A DNA stretch of 64,000 bases from an uncultured Acetatifactor sp. (GCA_934394815.1 CAKRRD010000001.1:62001-126000), one strand, 5' to 3'; shown: positions 46,949 through 55,740, numbered from the stretch's first letter. Notes: generated by a model not told the origin, from the letters alone. Translations and numbers: made by a program.

Positions 46949-48250
46949 ATGGAGGAAAATAAGGAATTGGAGAATGCCACCGAAGAACAGGCAGCGGAAA
47001 CTCCGGCGGCCAATAACGGCGAGAAAAAAGGACTGTTTCTCAGCGGCCTGATCGTAGGATTTGCGGCGACGCTGCTGATCGTGGGTGGTATCTTCATCGC
47101 TTTTCAGATCCACAGCATTGTGACCATGAAAGACGACGTGTCAGCTCAGGTATCCTACGGAGAGGACTCCGCAGTCAATGCCCAGACCATCCGGAAACTG
47201 CAGCTATTGGAAGATACCGTGAAGGAGAATTTTTATCTCAGTGAGGTCACCAATGAGCAGTTGGAGGACGGTATGTTCCGGGGACTGATGGATTCTCTGG
47301 ACGATCCGTACTCTGAGTACTATACGGCGGAGGAATTGAACGAACTGACGGAACAGACCCAGGGAATCTACTACGGCATCGGTGCTTATGTCAGCATGGA
47401 TTCCGAGACGAATCTGCCGAAGATCAGCGGTGTGATCGAGGGGGCTCCGGCAGCGGATGTGGATCTGCGGGCCAACGATATCATCTATGAGGTGGACGGT
47501 GTGTCTACCACAGGCAAGACACTGACAGAAGCGGTAAATCTGATCCGCGGCGAAGAAGGTACCACAGTGGATCTGACCATTGTCAGACAGGGAGCGGGAG
47601 ATTATCTGCATGTTACCGTGGAGAGAGCCAAAGTGGAGAGCCCAACCGTAAAATACGAGATGCTGGACGACAATATGGCATATATCCAGATCGTGGAGTT
47701 CGACGATGTGACCATTGACCAGTTTACGGATGCGCTGGCGACTGTAAAGGGTTCCGGCATGGAGGGACTGATTCTGGATCTGCGCGGCAATCCCGGCGGA
47801 AGTCTGGATGCGGTGGTAAGGATTGCAAGAAAACTGCTTCCGGAGGGACTGATCGTATATACGGAAGATAAGGCGGGCAAACGCACGGAGTATACCTGTG
47901 ACGGCAAGACTCCTCTGGAAGTGCCGCTGGTGGTACTGGTGGACATGAACAGCGCCAGCGCCTCCGAGATCCTGGCGGGAGCGATCCAGGATTATGGAAT
48001 CGGAACTCTGGTAGGAACCACGACTTTCGGCAAGGGAATCGTACAGCAGATCATGCCATTTACCGACGGATCTGCCATCAAGATCACCATCAGTGCCTAC
48101 TATACGCCCAACGGACGCAACATTCACGGAACCGGTATCGAGCCGGATGTGGAATGCGAGTTTGACGGGGAAGCCTACTATAACAGCGACGACCCTGTGG
48201 ACAATCAGCTGGAGAAGGCAAAAGAGGTTCTGCAGGATTTGATGAAATAA
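46949..48250 (+). CDS. ctpA: Carboxy-terminal processing protease (S41, CtpA)
   Basis: 433 residues. A Glu-rich cytoplasmic head, one membrane helix (GLIVGFAATLLIVGGIFIAF), then a PDZ domain and S41 protease. The catalytic Ser is in MNSASASEILAG, the Lys in TTFGKGIVQQIM, and DLRGNPGG is intact. CtpA-type proteases trim wall hydrolases and other exported proteins. AAAGGAG precedes ATG 46949, 21 bases after the PcsB-like gene, which could be its substrate (inference). Confidence 0.93.
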   Translation: MEENKELENATEEQAAETPAANNGEKKGLFLSGLIVGFAATLLIVGGIFIAFQIHSIVTMKDDVSAQVSYGEDSAVNAQTIRKLQLLEDTVKENFYLSEVTNEQLEDGMFRGLMDSLDDPYSEYYTAEELNELTEQTQGIYYGIGAYVSMDSETNLPKISGVIEGAPAADVDLRANDIIYEVDGVSTTGKTLTEAVNLIRGEEGTTVDLTIVRQGAGDYLHVTVERAKVESPTVKYEMLDDNMAYIQIVEFDDVTIDQFTDALATVKGSGMEGLILDLRGNPGGSLDAVVRIARKLLPEGLIVYTEDKAGKRTEYTCDGKTPLEVPLVVLVDMNSASASEILAGAIQDYGIGTLVGTTTFGKGIVQQIMPFTDGSAIKITISAYYTPNGRNIHGTGIEPDVECEFDGEAYYNSDDPVDNQLEKAKEVLQDLMK

Positions 48251-48277
48251 CAATACAAAGAATAAAATAAAAAAGTG

Positions 48278-48306
48278 TTGACAAAACGTACAAAACTGTA
48301 TAATAT
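48278..48306 (+). promoter_or_regulatory. Promoter of the amino-acid ABC operon
   Basis: TTGACA (48278-48283) followed by overlapping -10 options TATAAT (48299) and TAATAT (48301, 17-base spacing). Confidence 0.7.
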
Positions 48307-48320
48307 GTAACCCATAAAAC

Positions 48321-48357
48321 AAAGGCGTTTTTACCAGACCGGTAAAAGCGCCTTTTT
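48321..48357 (+). terminator. Leader terminator before the amino-acid ABC operon
   Basis: A 15-base arm (48321-48335) pairs completely with 48341-48355 (one GU) around AGACC, followed by Ts. It starts only about 15 bases after the predicted transcription start and lies before the first gene at 48402, so most transcripts should stop here unless something intervenes. Its foot AAAGGCG/CGCCTTT resembles the one in the glnN2 leader. Confidence 0.8.
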
Positions 48358-48401
48358 CTGTTACAAAAATTCCTGCCCGGAACGCAGAATGGAGGAGCAA
48401 A

Positions 48402-49124
48402 ATGATCAGACTGGAAAATGTGTGTAAGAATTTCGGAGATCTCCAGGTACTGAAAAATGTAAATCTGGAAGTAAAAGAAGGCGAGAAGCTGGTTATCATC
48501 GGACCCTCCGGTTCCGGTAAATCCACCACCGTGCGATGCATGAATTTCCTGGAGGAGCCGACCAGCGGAAATGTATACATAGACGGACAGAAACTGACCC
48601 ATGGAAATAAGACGAAGATCATACGGGAGTCCATCTCCATGGTATTCCAGCAGTTCAACCTGTATCCGCATATGACGGTACTGAAGAACCTGACCATAGC
48701 GCCAATGAAGCTGCACCACAAAAGCAGGAAGGAAGCCGAAGATCTGGCTTACCACTATCTGGACGTGGTGGGGCTGAGAGATAAGGCTCATGTATATCCC
48801 ACCACTCTTTCCGGTGGACAGCAGCAGAGAATCGCTATTGCCAGAGCTTTGTGTGCACAGACGAAGATCATTCTCTTCGACGAGCCGACTTCCGCACTGG
48901 ATCCGGAGACAATCCAGGAGGTACTGGATGTCATGATCAAGCTGGCAAAAGAAAATATCACCATGGTAGTAGTTACCCATGAGATGGGATTCGCCCGACA
49001 GGTGGCGGACCGGGTGGTATTCATGGCAGACGGACAGATCATCGAGGAAGGCACACCGGATCATTTCTTTGATAATCCTTCCAATGAACGTGTGAAACAG
49101 TTCCTTGGCAAGATCATCCGCTAG
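48402..49124 (+). CDS. Polar amino-acid ABC transporter, ATP-binding protein
   Basis: 240 residues of the GlnQ/HisP family: Walker A GPSGSGKSTTVRCMNFLEEP, Q-loop FQQFNLYPHMT, signature LSGGQQQRIAIARAL, Walker B ILFDEPTSALDPE. Drives uptake with the binding protein and two permeases encoded next. GGAGG precedes ATG 48402. Substrate is a polar or acidic amino acid; the leader shared with glnN2 hints at glutamine or glutamate, but this is inference. Confidence 0.93.
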   Translation: MIRLENVCKNFGDLQVLKNVNLEVKEGEKLVIIGPSGSGKSTTVRCMNFLEEPTSGNVYIDGQKLTHGNKTKIIRESISMVFQQFNLYPHMTVLKNLTIAPMKLHHKSRKEAEDLAYHYLDVVGLRDKAHVYPTTLSGGQQQRIAIARALCAQTKIILFDEPTSALDPETIQEVLDVMIKLAKENITMVVVTHEMGFARQVADRVVFMADGQIIEEGTPDHFFDNPSNERVKQFLGKIIR

Positions 49125-49235
49125 GCAGCGGTAATACATTCACAGGTCTGATCACGGGGCTGCAATTTACATCAGGTCAGTCAGAAGGCTTCGTGTTTAG
49201 ATATATAAGTAAGGGAATAAAAGGAGGAAAACATT

Positions 49236-50174
49236 ATGAAAAATCTGAGAAAATGGACTGCAATGGCAGCAGCTATGGCAATGATGGCAACCCTGCTCAC
49301 CGGATGCGGCAGCTCTGAGGCACCCGCTTCCGAGGCAGCAGCACCCGCTGCGGAAAGCAGTGCGGCAGTGGCAACAGCATCCGCAGAAACCCCTGCAGAA
49401 GCTCCCGCGGCAGACGGCGGACTGGCAGCAGACGTACAGGCTATCGTAGATCGTGGTGTTTTAAGAGTCGGTGTAAAAAACGCCGTGGTAGGCTTTGGCT
49501 TTCAGGACACCCTGACCGGTGAATATTCCGGACTGGAGATCACTCTGGCAGAAAAAATCGCAGAAAGCCTTGGTGTGGACGTAGAGTTCACTGCAGTTAC
49601 CGCAGCGACCAGAACCGAACTTCTGGACTCCGGCGACATCGACTGTGTACTGGCTACCTTCACCATTACCGATGAAAGAAAACAGAGCTGGGATTTTTCC
49701 ACTCCCTATTTTACAGACTATGTAACTGTGCTGGTAGAGGATAAGAGCGGTATCAGTTCTCTGGCAGATCTGGTAGACAAGAAGGTCGGTGTATCTTCCG
49801 GCTCCACTTCCGCAAAGGCACTGGTAAAGGCAATGATCGATGCAGGACTGATTGACGGCAGCGGATTTGATGCTGATACCTTTGATCCTGCTCTGTGGAC
49901 CACAGGAATCTCTTTCCAGCAGTATGATGATTATCCCGCTATTTCCACCGCACTGAGTGCCGGTGAAGTAGATGCCTTCTGTGTAGATAAGTCCATTTTG
50001 GCAATTTACAAGACGGAGGGACGTTCTTACATTGATGATAAGTTCTCTCCTCAGGAATACGGCGTAGCTACCACCAAGGGCTCCGGATTATCCGCATATG
50101 TGGATGAACTGGTACAGGGATGGCTGGCAGATGGCACTATTGACAGCCTGATTACTGAGAACGGATTAGAGTAA
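49236..50174 (+). CDS. Amino-acid ABC transporter substrate-binding lipoprotein
   Basis: 312 residues. Lipobox LLTGC with the lipidated Cys at residue 24, then a linker of about 45 residues made almost only of Ala, Glu, Ser and Pro, then an SBP_bac_3 domain (RGVLRVGVKNAVVGFGFQD, FTITDERKQSWDFSTPYFTD). Anchored outside the membrane, it delivers ligand to the permeases. AAGGAGG precedes ATG 49236. Ligand not decidable from sequence. Confidence 0.92.
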   Translation: MKNLRKWTAMAAAMAMMATLLTGCGSSEAPASEAAAPAAESSAAVATASAETPAEAPAADGGLAADVQAIVDRGVLRVGVKNAVVGFGFQDTLTGEYSGLEITLAEKIAESLGVDVEFTAVTAATRTELLDSGDIDCVLATFTITDERKQSWDFSTPYFTDYVTVLVEDKSGISSLADLVDKKVGVSSGSTSAKALVKAMIDAGLIDGSGFDADTFDPALWTTGISFQQYDDYPAISTALSAGEVDAFCVDKSILAIYKTEGRSYIDDKFSPQEYGVATTKGSGLSAYVDELVQGWLADGTIDSLITENGLE

Positions 50175-50264
50175 AACAAAGCAGGAATCACCCCACGGCG
50201 TCCGGAGAGCATGATATGTCAGGCAGGACGCTGTGGAAACTAAGAGGAACTGGGAGGAAACACT

Positions 50265-50993
50265 ATGTCTGGTATTATTTCAGCAAGAGCCTGGGGCAAG
50301 GTCTGGGCGTACAGGAGCACATTCCTGTTAGGACTTCTGAATACTGTAGAGACAGCATTTTTCGCAATCCTGCTGTCCCTGGCACTGGGTGTGATCTTCG
50401 GCCTGATGGCTACCAGCGGCAAAAAGGCACTACAGGTCATCAGCAGAGTATATGTGGAGATCATGCAGAATACACCGATTTTGCTGCAGCTGTGTTTCTT
50501 CTACTATGCATTGGCGTTTTCCGGTCACAGTATCGGGATCCTGCCTACCGGAATCGTTGCACTGGGCGTATACACCGGAGCCTATATGGCTGAGGTGGTA
50601 CGTGCCGGCATCGAGGCCGTTCCCAGGGGACAGTTCGAGGCGGCGGTGTCCCAGGGATTTACCTATGTGGAACGGATGTATTACATCATCCTGCCCCAGA
50701 GTATTAAGATCATTCTGCCGCCCATGGTAAACCAGATCGTGAACCTGATCAAAAATACCTCCTGCCTGTATATTATCGGCGGAGCGGATCTGATCTCGCT
50801 GACTTACAGCTTTGTCACCGGTGAAAATACCGGTGGTGCTTATGCTCCGGCCTATCTGGTCAGCGGCCTGTTATTTTTCATTATATGTTACCCTCTCTCC
50901 AAGACTGCCAGTGTCTGGGAGATTCATCTGAAGAAAAGAGACCAGCGGGTGACGTTTCAGAGAACAGAAGGGACGGTGACGGACAATGAGTAA
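50265..50993 (+). CDS. Amino-acid ABC transporter permease 1
   Basis: 242 residues, HisM/GlnP type with about five membrane segments. The EAA loop reads EAAVSQGFTYVERMYYIILP. The C-terminal 25 residues are charged and cytoplasmic. GGGAGG precedes ATG 50265. It overlaps the second permease by eight bases. Confidence 0.92.
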   Translation: MSGIISARAWGKVWAYRSTFLLGLLNTVETAFFAILLSLALGVIFGLMATSGKKALQVISRVYVEIMQNTPILLQLCFFYYALAFSGHSIGILPTGIVALGVYTGAYMAEVVRAGIEAVPRGQFEAAVSQGFTYVERMYYIILPQSIKIILPPMVNQIVNLIKNTSCLYIIGGADLISLTYSFVTGENTGGAYAPAYLVSGLLFFIICYPLSKTASVWEIHLKKRDQRVTFQRTEGTVTDNE

Positions 50994-51750
50994 TCTGGAA
51001 GCGAGTTTTTCCATTCTGGGTCAGAAAGGTGTCATGGCCTATATTTTAAAAGGCACGATATTTACCCTGATCATTGCGCTGATCGCTGTGGTACTGGGCA
51101 TTGTCATCGGCTCCATACTGGCGCTGTGCAGGAATTACTGCACAGGCAAAAAGACGAAAATATTCGGCATCATTGCCACCGTATACATAGAAGTATTCCG
51201 TAATACCCCGTTACTGCTGTGGATCTTCATCTGTCTGGTGTTCTGCCCCTGCCCGGAGTTATTTAACCGGAAATTATTCGGACTGACCACTGTGGAGACC
51301 AAGCTGTTGTTCAAGGCAGCGGTAGCCCTGATCCTGTTTACATCTTCCGTTATAGCGGAGATTATCCGCGGCGGTCTGAACTCTATCGCTCATGGCCAGT
51401 TTGAGGCCGGGCATGCACAGGGCTTCCATGTGGTACAGATCATGATCTACATTATCCTGCCGCAGGCGTACCGGAATGTCATTCCCACCCTGTTAAGCCA
51501 GGTGATTACCACTATCAAGGATTCATCCTATCTGGCCAATGTGGCCACCATCGAACTGATGGCCCGGACGAAACAGCTACTGTCCGCCGCCAGCCGCTAC
51601 AATGGTACCGGCAATGTAAATGTATCGGATGTATTTGTACTGTTTGGTGCAGCTGCATTGATTTATTTTATCATCAATTATACCCTGTCCTGTGTGGTAC
51701 GTTCCATGCAGAAACGGAGAAAAAGACCCGCACGTGTGACGGTGGACTAA
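50986..51750 (+). CDS. Amino-acid ABC transporter permease 2
   Basis: 254 residues, the partner permease, with the EAA loop FEAGHAQGFHVVQIMIYIIL and about five membrane segments. The ATG overlaps the first permease and has no strong ribosome site of its own, indicating translational coupling. The basic C-terminus RRKRPARVTVD is cytoplasmic. Last gene of the importer operon. Confidence 0.92.
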   Translation: MSNLEASFSILGQKGVMAYILKGTIFTLIIALIAVVLGIVIGSILALCRNYCTGKKTKIFGIIATVYIEVFRNTPLLLWIFICLVFCPCPELFNRKLFGLTTVETKLLFKAAVALILFTSSVIAEIIRGGLNSIAHGQFEAGHAQGFHVVQIMIYIILPQAYRNVIPTLLSQVITTIKDSSYLANVATIELMARTKQLLSAASRYNGTGNVNVSDVFVLFGAAALIYFIINYTLSCVVRSMQKRRKRPARVTVD

Positions 51751-51863
51751 GCGGATACACTTTATTTTCCATACCGGTCCTTGCCGGGGCGGCGTTTGAA
51801 AATATCTGTTTAGGCATCTGAAAACAGGCAAAATGAGAGACGTGAAAAGAAAAGAGGATATTC

Positions 51864-52457
51864 ATGGAACAGTATGTGATTACGATTTCAAGACAATTCG
51901 GAAGTATGGGACGCTCCATTGCCAGGGAACTGTCCGAAATGCTGGGAATAGAATTCCTGGACAGAGATATTGTAGAAGCTACGGCAAAGCGCATGGGATT
52001 GCCGGTATCCGTCATCAGTGATGAGGAAGAAAGCATGAAATCCGCCTTTTTCCGCAGACAATATCCTCTGGGCATGGGAATGTCCAGCCTGAAGGATGAG
52101 ATCTTCTATACACAGAAAAATATTATCCGTGATTTCGCAGCCAAGGGATCCTGTATCATTGTGGGACGCTGCGCGGATTATATTCTGGAGGATATGCCGA
52201 ATCATCTGAATGTGTATGTCTATGCTCCCGATGAAGCCCGATTGAAAAACTGTGTGGAGAATCTGCAGATGGATCCCCAGACCGCAAAGAAGATGATGCG
52301 GGATGTGGATGCCGCCAGAAACCGTTACCACAAGGCCTACATCCCCGGCTGGCAGAGCGTCTTCGACCATAAGGATCTCATGATTGACAGCAGCCGGTTC
52401 GGCATCGACGGCACGGCAAAGATTCTGGCCGATATTGTCAGAAACCAGTGGGGCTGA
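51864..52457 (+). CDS. Cytidylate kinase-like family protein
   Basis: 197 residues of the cytidylate-kinase-like group: ITISRQFGSMGRSIARELSE is the P-loop-like start, FLDRDIVEATAKR follows, and IIVGRCADYIL and RNRYHKAYIPGW are near the end. The nucleotide loop is unlike true Cmk (GxxxSGKS), so CMP kinase activity should not be assumed. AGAGGA precedes ATG 51864. Stands alone after the ABC operon. Confidence 0.85.
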   Translation: MEQYVITISRQFGSMGRSIARELSEMLGIEFLDRDIVEATAKRMGLPVSVISDEEESMKSAFFRRQYPLGMGMSSLKDEIFYTQKNIIRDFAAKGSCIIVGRCADYILEDMPNHLNVYVYAPDEARLKNCVENLQMDPQTAKKMMRDVDAARNRYHKAYIPGWQSVFDHKDLMIDSSRFGIDGTAKILADIVRNQWG

Positions 52458-52461
52458 TGGC

Positions 52462-52641
52462 TCACGGGTGCTTGATCTGCAGTGAGAGCGTGACATAGTC
52501 CCGGGTGCTGGAACTGCTGCCTGACCGGTTGGAATCCTTGACACCATCATAATCATAGAGCAGGATATAGTGGCCGGAGGTGGCGAAATCCCCGGCCGCA
52601 TGCTGCATACGATAAGCTTGCCCTGATCCGGGGCTTTTTTT
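52462..52641 (-). pseudogene. C-terminal gene remnant on the minus strand
   Basis: Reading leftward, about 60 codons without a start give a protein-like sequence containing FATSGHYILLYDYDGVKDSN and ending in DYVTLSLQIKHP before TGA at 52464-52462. The GHYILLYDYDG pattern recalls the His block of C39-type peptidases, but the match is too short to assign. The upstream end runs into a poly-A stretch and a stop. Likely a decayed gene; unproven. Confidence 0.35.
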
Positions 52642-52643
52642 TT
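52620..52643 (+). terminator. Terminator downstream of the cytidylate-kinase-like gene
   Basis: GCCCT (52620-52624) pairs with GGGGC (52630-52634), followed by nine Ts. The stem is short but the T run is excellent. Confidence 0.6.
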
Positions 52644-52656
52644 ATACTGCTTTCAC

Positions 52657-52791
52657 TTAAAGATAATTCTTTGCCGGACAGACCCAGAGCACCAGACCGT
52701 CGGTCCACAGAATCCGGCCGGTACTGTATCTGCATTCGTAAAAAACCCCTTCCAAGAGAACCTTTTTTGACAAAATAACCGTCTTTTTCTA
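52657..52791 (-). pseudogene. Second protein-like remnant on the minus strand
   Basis: 45 codons without an ATG read IEKDGYFVKKGSLGRGFYEC and then YSTGRILWTDGLVLWVCPAK before the stop at 52659-52657. Composition and pattern look coding, but no family was recognised. It lies just upstream (in minus-strand sense) of the remnant at 52462, in another frame, so both may come from one broken gene. Confidence 0.3.
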
Positions 52792-52927
52792 TGGAAGAGT
52801 ATGAAGTAATATTTGATAAAAAGCCTTTTAAGCAGTTTTAAGCTTTTGGACAGATATCTTTAAGATTTCATGAAAATATGGTAGAATAAAGCAAGAACTC
52901 AAATCATTCGGAAAGGGGAAGAGACCG

Positions 52928-54037
52928 ATGATCAGGAGGAAATATGTTCCGCTGCGTATCGTGCAGCCGGGAATGATGATCGATCAGGCGATCATAGACC
53001 GTGCCGGACGTGTTTTGATTGCCAGACGTACCCGTCTGGAGGATTTTCATATCGATGCGCTGAAGAAAATGGGGGTCACAGGAATCTACACCTGTGAGGG
53101 GACAGAAGATGAGAAACTGGCAGATGCGGACAAGCCGCAGGAACTGCCGGCACCGTTGCAGAAGAAATACGAGCAGGTGAAGGTGAAGGATCCGGCCAAG
53201 GTGCAGATCTCCGAGAGTGTGCGCAGCCGCGTAGCTCAGGGGGTACAGTATCTGTATCAGGACACGCAGTCACCGGATTTTACCAATGCGTCCCGGAGTA
53301 TTACCGATGATCTGCTGCGGGCCATCGAGGATAATGATGCGGTGGCGGTGGATATCGGTGCACTGAAGATCAGTGATGAGTACACATTCAAACACAGTGT
53401 GGATGTGGCGACCATGTCCATGATCGTGGCACGAAAATACGGACTGGATGACAAACAGGTCTATGATATCGGAATTGCGGGACTGTTGCATGATATCGGA
53501 AAGTCAAAGATACCCAATGAGATCCTGAACAAGGCGGCCCGTCTGACTGACGAGGAGTTCGCCATTATGAAGCAGCATTCGGTATACGGCTACCGGATCC
53601 TGCAGCCCAAGGAAGATCTGTCCATGGAGATCAAGCTGGGCGTGTTGCAGCACCATGAGAAGATGAACGGAAAGGGGTATCCCATGAGCGTCACCGGGGA
53701 TAAGATCGATCTGTTTGCCCGGTTGATCTCGGTATCGGATATTTACGATGCGCTGGTGACGGAGCGGCCCTACAAGAAGCCGTTTTCCCCCAGAGATGCC
53801 GTGGAAATGATCATGTCCATGACGGAAGAACTGGATATTACAGTGATGCGGTGCTTTCTGGAGAGTGTTATTCTGTATCCGGTAGGTACGGATGTGTCAC
53901 TGAGCAACGGCGAGACCGCCCGGATCGTGGAGAATGTCCCCAATGCAGTCCTGCGCCCCAAGGTACTGGGGCTTACCACCGGCAAAGTATACGACCTCGC
54001 CAATGATGTGAAATGTGCGAATATAATTATTCTGTAA
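52928..54037 (+). CDS. HD-GYP domain phosphodiesterase
   Basis: 369 residues. The N-terminal about 60 residues resemble the DUF3391-like head (RIVQPGMMIDQAIIDRAGRV). The HD-GYP domain follows with HD in LLHDIGKSKIPNEILNKAA, the HHEKMNGKGYP motif and SDIYDALVTERPYK. Such enzymes hydrolyse c-di-GMP and affect motility and biofilm. No receiver or membrane helix. AAAGGGG precedes ATG 52928. Last gene before the repeat island. Confidence 0.9.
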   Translation: MIRRKYVPLRIVQPGMMIDQAIIDRAGRVLIARRTRLEDFHIDALKKMGVTGIYTCEGTEDEKLADADKPQELPAPLQKKYEQVKVKDPAKVQISESVRSRVAQGVQYLYQDTQSPDFTNASRSITDDLLRAIEDNDAVAVDIGALKISDEYTFKHSVDVATMSMIVARKYGLDDKQVYDIGIAGLLHDIGKSKIPNEILNKAARLTDEEFAIMKQHSVYGYRILQPKEDLSMEIKLGVLQHHEKMNGKGYPMSVTGDKIDLFARLISVSDIYDALVTERPYKKPFSPRDAVEMIMSMTEELDITVMRCFLESVILYPVGTDVSLSNGETARIVENVPNAVLRPKVLGLTTGKVYDLANDVKCANIIIL

Positions 54038-54063
54038 ATGGAAAGTTAATGAATGAGTTAACA

Positions 54064-54107
54064 AATGCTCACGGCGAAAATTACTGTTCGACGTGAGCAT
54101 TGTTTTT
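54064..54107 (+). terminator. Terminator of the HD-GYP gene
   Basis: AATGCTCACG (54064-54073) pairs perfectly with CGTGAGCATT (54092-54101), with CGAA/TTCG extending the stem inside, then TTTTT. Confidence 0.85.
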
Positions 54108-54128
54108 GCGACCGCATTTGATATTTCA

Positions 54129-54388
54129 TGGGCACAAACTCTTATTATTCTGGTGTTGTACCCTCGCTAACGAGAATTATGGGTACAGAGCGATATATCT
54201 TCCTGCGCTGTACCCACATTAAGACAAGTCGAGGGTACAGAAAGGTATCTTTTCTCACGCTGTGCCCTGATTCGGACACACCGTGGGTACAAAACAGTAT
54301 CTTCTCTGGCTCTGTACCCTGATTCGGACAAGTCGAGGGTACAAAGCGGTACCTTCTCTTTCACTATGCCCATTTTGAAAGCTTTCAA
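54129..54388 (+). repeat. Five tandem 52-bp units, each a hairpin
   Basis: GGGTAC recurs at 54181, 54233, 54285 and 54337 at an exact 52-base period, and a fifth, more worn unit starts at 54130 with GGGCAC. Each unit has GGGTACA(G) near its start and the complementary TGTACCC or a close variant about 27 bases later, so each can fold. The linker GATTCGGACA occurs in units 2 and 3 and in changed form elsewhere. 52 is not a multiple of three, so it is not a coding repeat. No spacers differ between units, so it is not CRISPR. Confidence 0.85.
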
Positions 54389-54395
54389 GAAACCA

Positions 54396-54535
54396 GTAGC
54401 CCACGTTGGGGGTAAGGACAGCAGACTCTAAGCAGACGTCGGCACTTAGCGAGGGTACTTTCCTCGCTTACGTACCGCTACGCTCTGCTTTGAAGCGAGA
54501 GCGGGTCTGCTGCCCTTACCCCCAGCGCGGGCTAC
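54396..54535 (+). repeat. 140-bp element with 31-bp terminal inverted repeats
   Basis: 54396-54426 is complementary to 54505-54535 at 28 of 31 positions (ends GTAGCCC and GGGCTAC). The interior holds a second hairpin AGCGAGG/CCTCGCT (54452-54472). TTAGCGAGGGTAC at 54448-54460 is also the reverse complement of GTACCCTCGCTAA at 54158-54170 in the tandem array next door. No gene inside. It may be a non-autonomous mobile element or an extragenic palindrome. Confidence 0.7.
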
Positions 54536-54564
54536 GGGGACGTTCCACTAACTTCCCATTTACA

Positions 54565-55740
54565 TTAATGGAACGTGAAGGAATCTCCGTCCTCCACAAT
54601 ACAGATCATGGTCTTGCCGGTATTGAGAAGGATCTCGTCGCCGTTATCGTCATAATAACGGGTGGCACCGTAGTCGGAGGTCTTCTCCCAGTTCACGTGA
54701 ATGCCCCGGCCGTTGGTGAAATACCAGCCATCCCGGGTGGTGTCGTGGCACTGGAAGGCCAGATATCCTTCGCCCAGCTCTTCATAGAAGGTATTCTGTA
54801 CCAGAATATTCTTGAAGGTCAGCTGCTCCCCGGTGACAGCGTCGATGTGGGGGCCGTCTGTACTGCCGGACAGGTGCTGGGAACGGTAATAGAGGCCATC
54901 ATCCTCATTGAATTCGAAATAGCATCGGGTCAGCGGATAACATCCGGACATATCTATATAAGTGGCATCCCTGGCCTTTGCACCGTACTGCCCCAGGGTG
55001 TTTGGCTCTGCCTTGGAGGCAAAACGGAAATGGTTCTCATCGGTGAGGCCACGGTATTCGAGACTGTAACCCTTCTTGTCAATTACTTCCCGCAGACCGT
55101 TTCCGGAAGCATAGGCATTGTGCGGCTTATTGCGGTCCGAAGTACGGAAGAAAGCGGCTTCATCGCTGCCGGAAGTACCGTCGATATCCTGTGTATCCGG
55201 TTTTGCCAACAGATCGTTGATGAAAAAAGGACCGCCGAAATGAACGATAAAAGCATCCCATTCAAAAGCCCAGTATGCATAATAATCACGGAGACTGCGG
55301 ATGTTGCCAATCTTGTCCAGATCCTGCCAGCCTTCATAGACAGCCATCATCCGGGTCATCCGGTTCTCGACATTGGCTTCATAAATAATAGAAGCATCGG
55401 ACAGACTGTATTGCGGGATGGCAGAAGCCTCATTGGGGATCATGACAGCGATGGGACGGGTATTTGCCGCGTCGGCGGTGACCCATTCATTCGTAAGACG
55501 ACTGCGGACCATTCCCTCTGCGGGAGGCGTGGAGTCGTCTTCCACCACAATCGTCACGGGATCCGGAAGCTGTTCTCCGGAAGCTGTGGGAGATCCTTCC
55601 GGACTGTTATCCGGGAGGATCGGACTGATCAGGGAATCGGAGCCGCCGGTCTGCCCGCATCCGGTAAGTACTACAGAGACAGCCAGCAGAAGCGCTGCTG
55701 TCCTCCGCAGAAACTGCCGTTGAAATTTATTTTTACACAT
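54565..55740 (-). CDS. DUF3048 lipoprotein (YerB-like)
   Basis: 391 residues, minus strand. The lipobox LTGCGQTGG near residue 27 is followed by a Ser/Pro/Gly/Glu-rich linker, then the DUF3048 body (RPIAVMIPNEASAIPQYSLS, SLRDYYAYWAFEWDAFIVHFGG) and its C-terminal part (YYDDNGDEILLNTGKTMI). Exported and lipid-anchored; function unknown in the family (YerB in Bacillus). ATG 55740 follows GAGGTG. The gene is read leftward together with the DUF212 gene, 22 bases apart. Confidence 0.88.
   Translation of the reverse strand: MCKNKFQRQFLRRTAALLLAVSVVLTGCGQTGGSDSLISPILPDNSPEGSPTASGEQLPDPVTIVVEDDSTPPAEGMVRSRLTNEWVTADAANTRPIAVMIPNEASAIPQYSLSDASIIYEANVENRMTRMMAVYEGWQDLDKIGNIRSLRDYYAYWAFEWDAFIVHFGGPFFINDLLAKPDTQDIDGTSGSDEAAFFRTSDRNKPHNAYASGNGLREVIDKKGYSLEYRGLTDENHFRFASKAEPNTLGQYGAKARDATYIDMSGCYPLTRCYFEFNEDDGLYYRSQHLSGSTDGPHIDAVTGEQLTFKNILVQNTFYEELGEGYLAFQCHDTTRDGWYFTNGRGIHVNWEKTSDYGATRYYDDNGDEILLNTGKTMICIVEDGDSFTFH

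Noticed and set aside
48307..48401. T-box or amino-acid riboswitch in the ABC operon leader
   Set aside because: Only about 15 transcribed bases precede the terminator, too few for a specifier stem or an aptamer.
54128..54388. Short frames and a CRISPR-like look in the 52-bp tandem array
   Set aside because: A 52-base period shifts the reading frame every unit, and the units abut with no unique spacers and no cas genes nearby.
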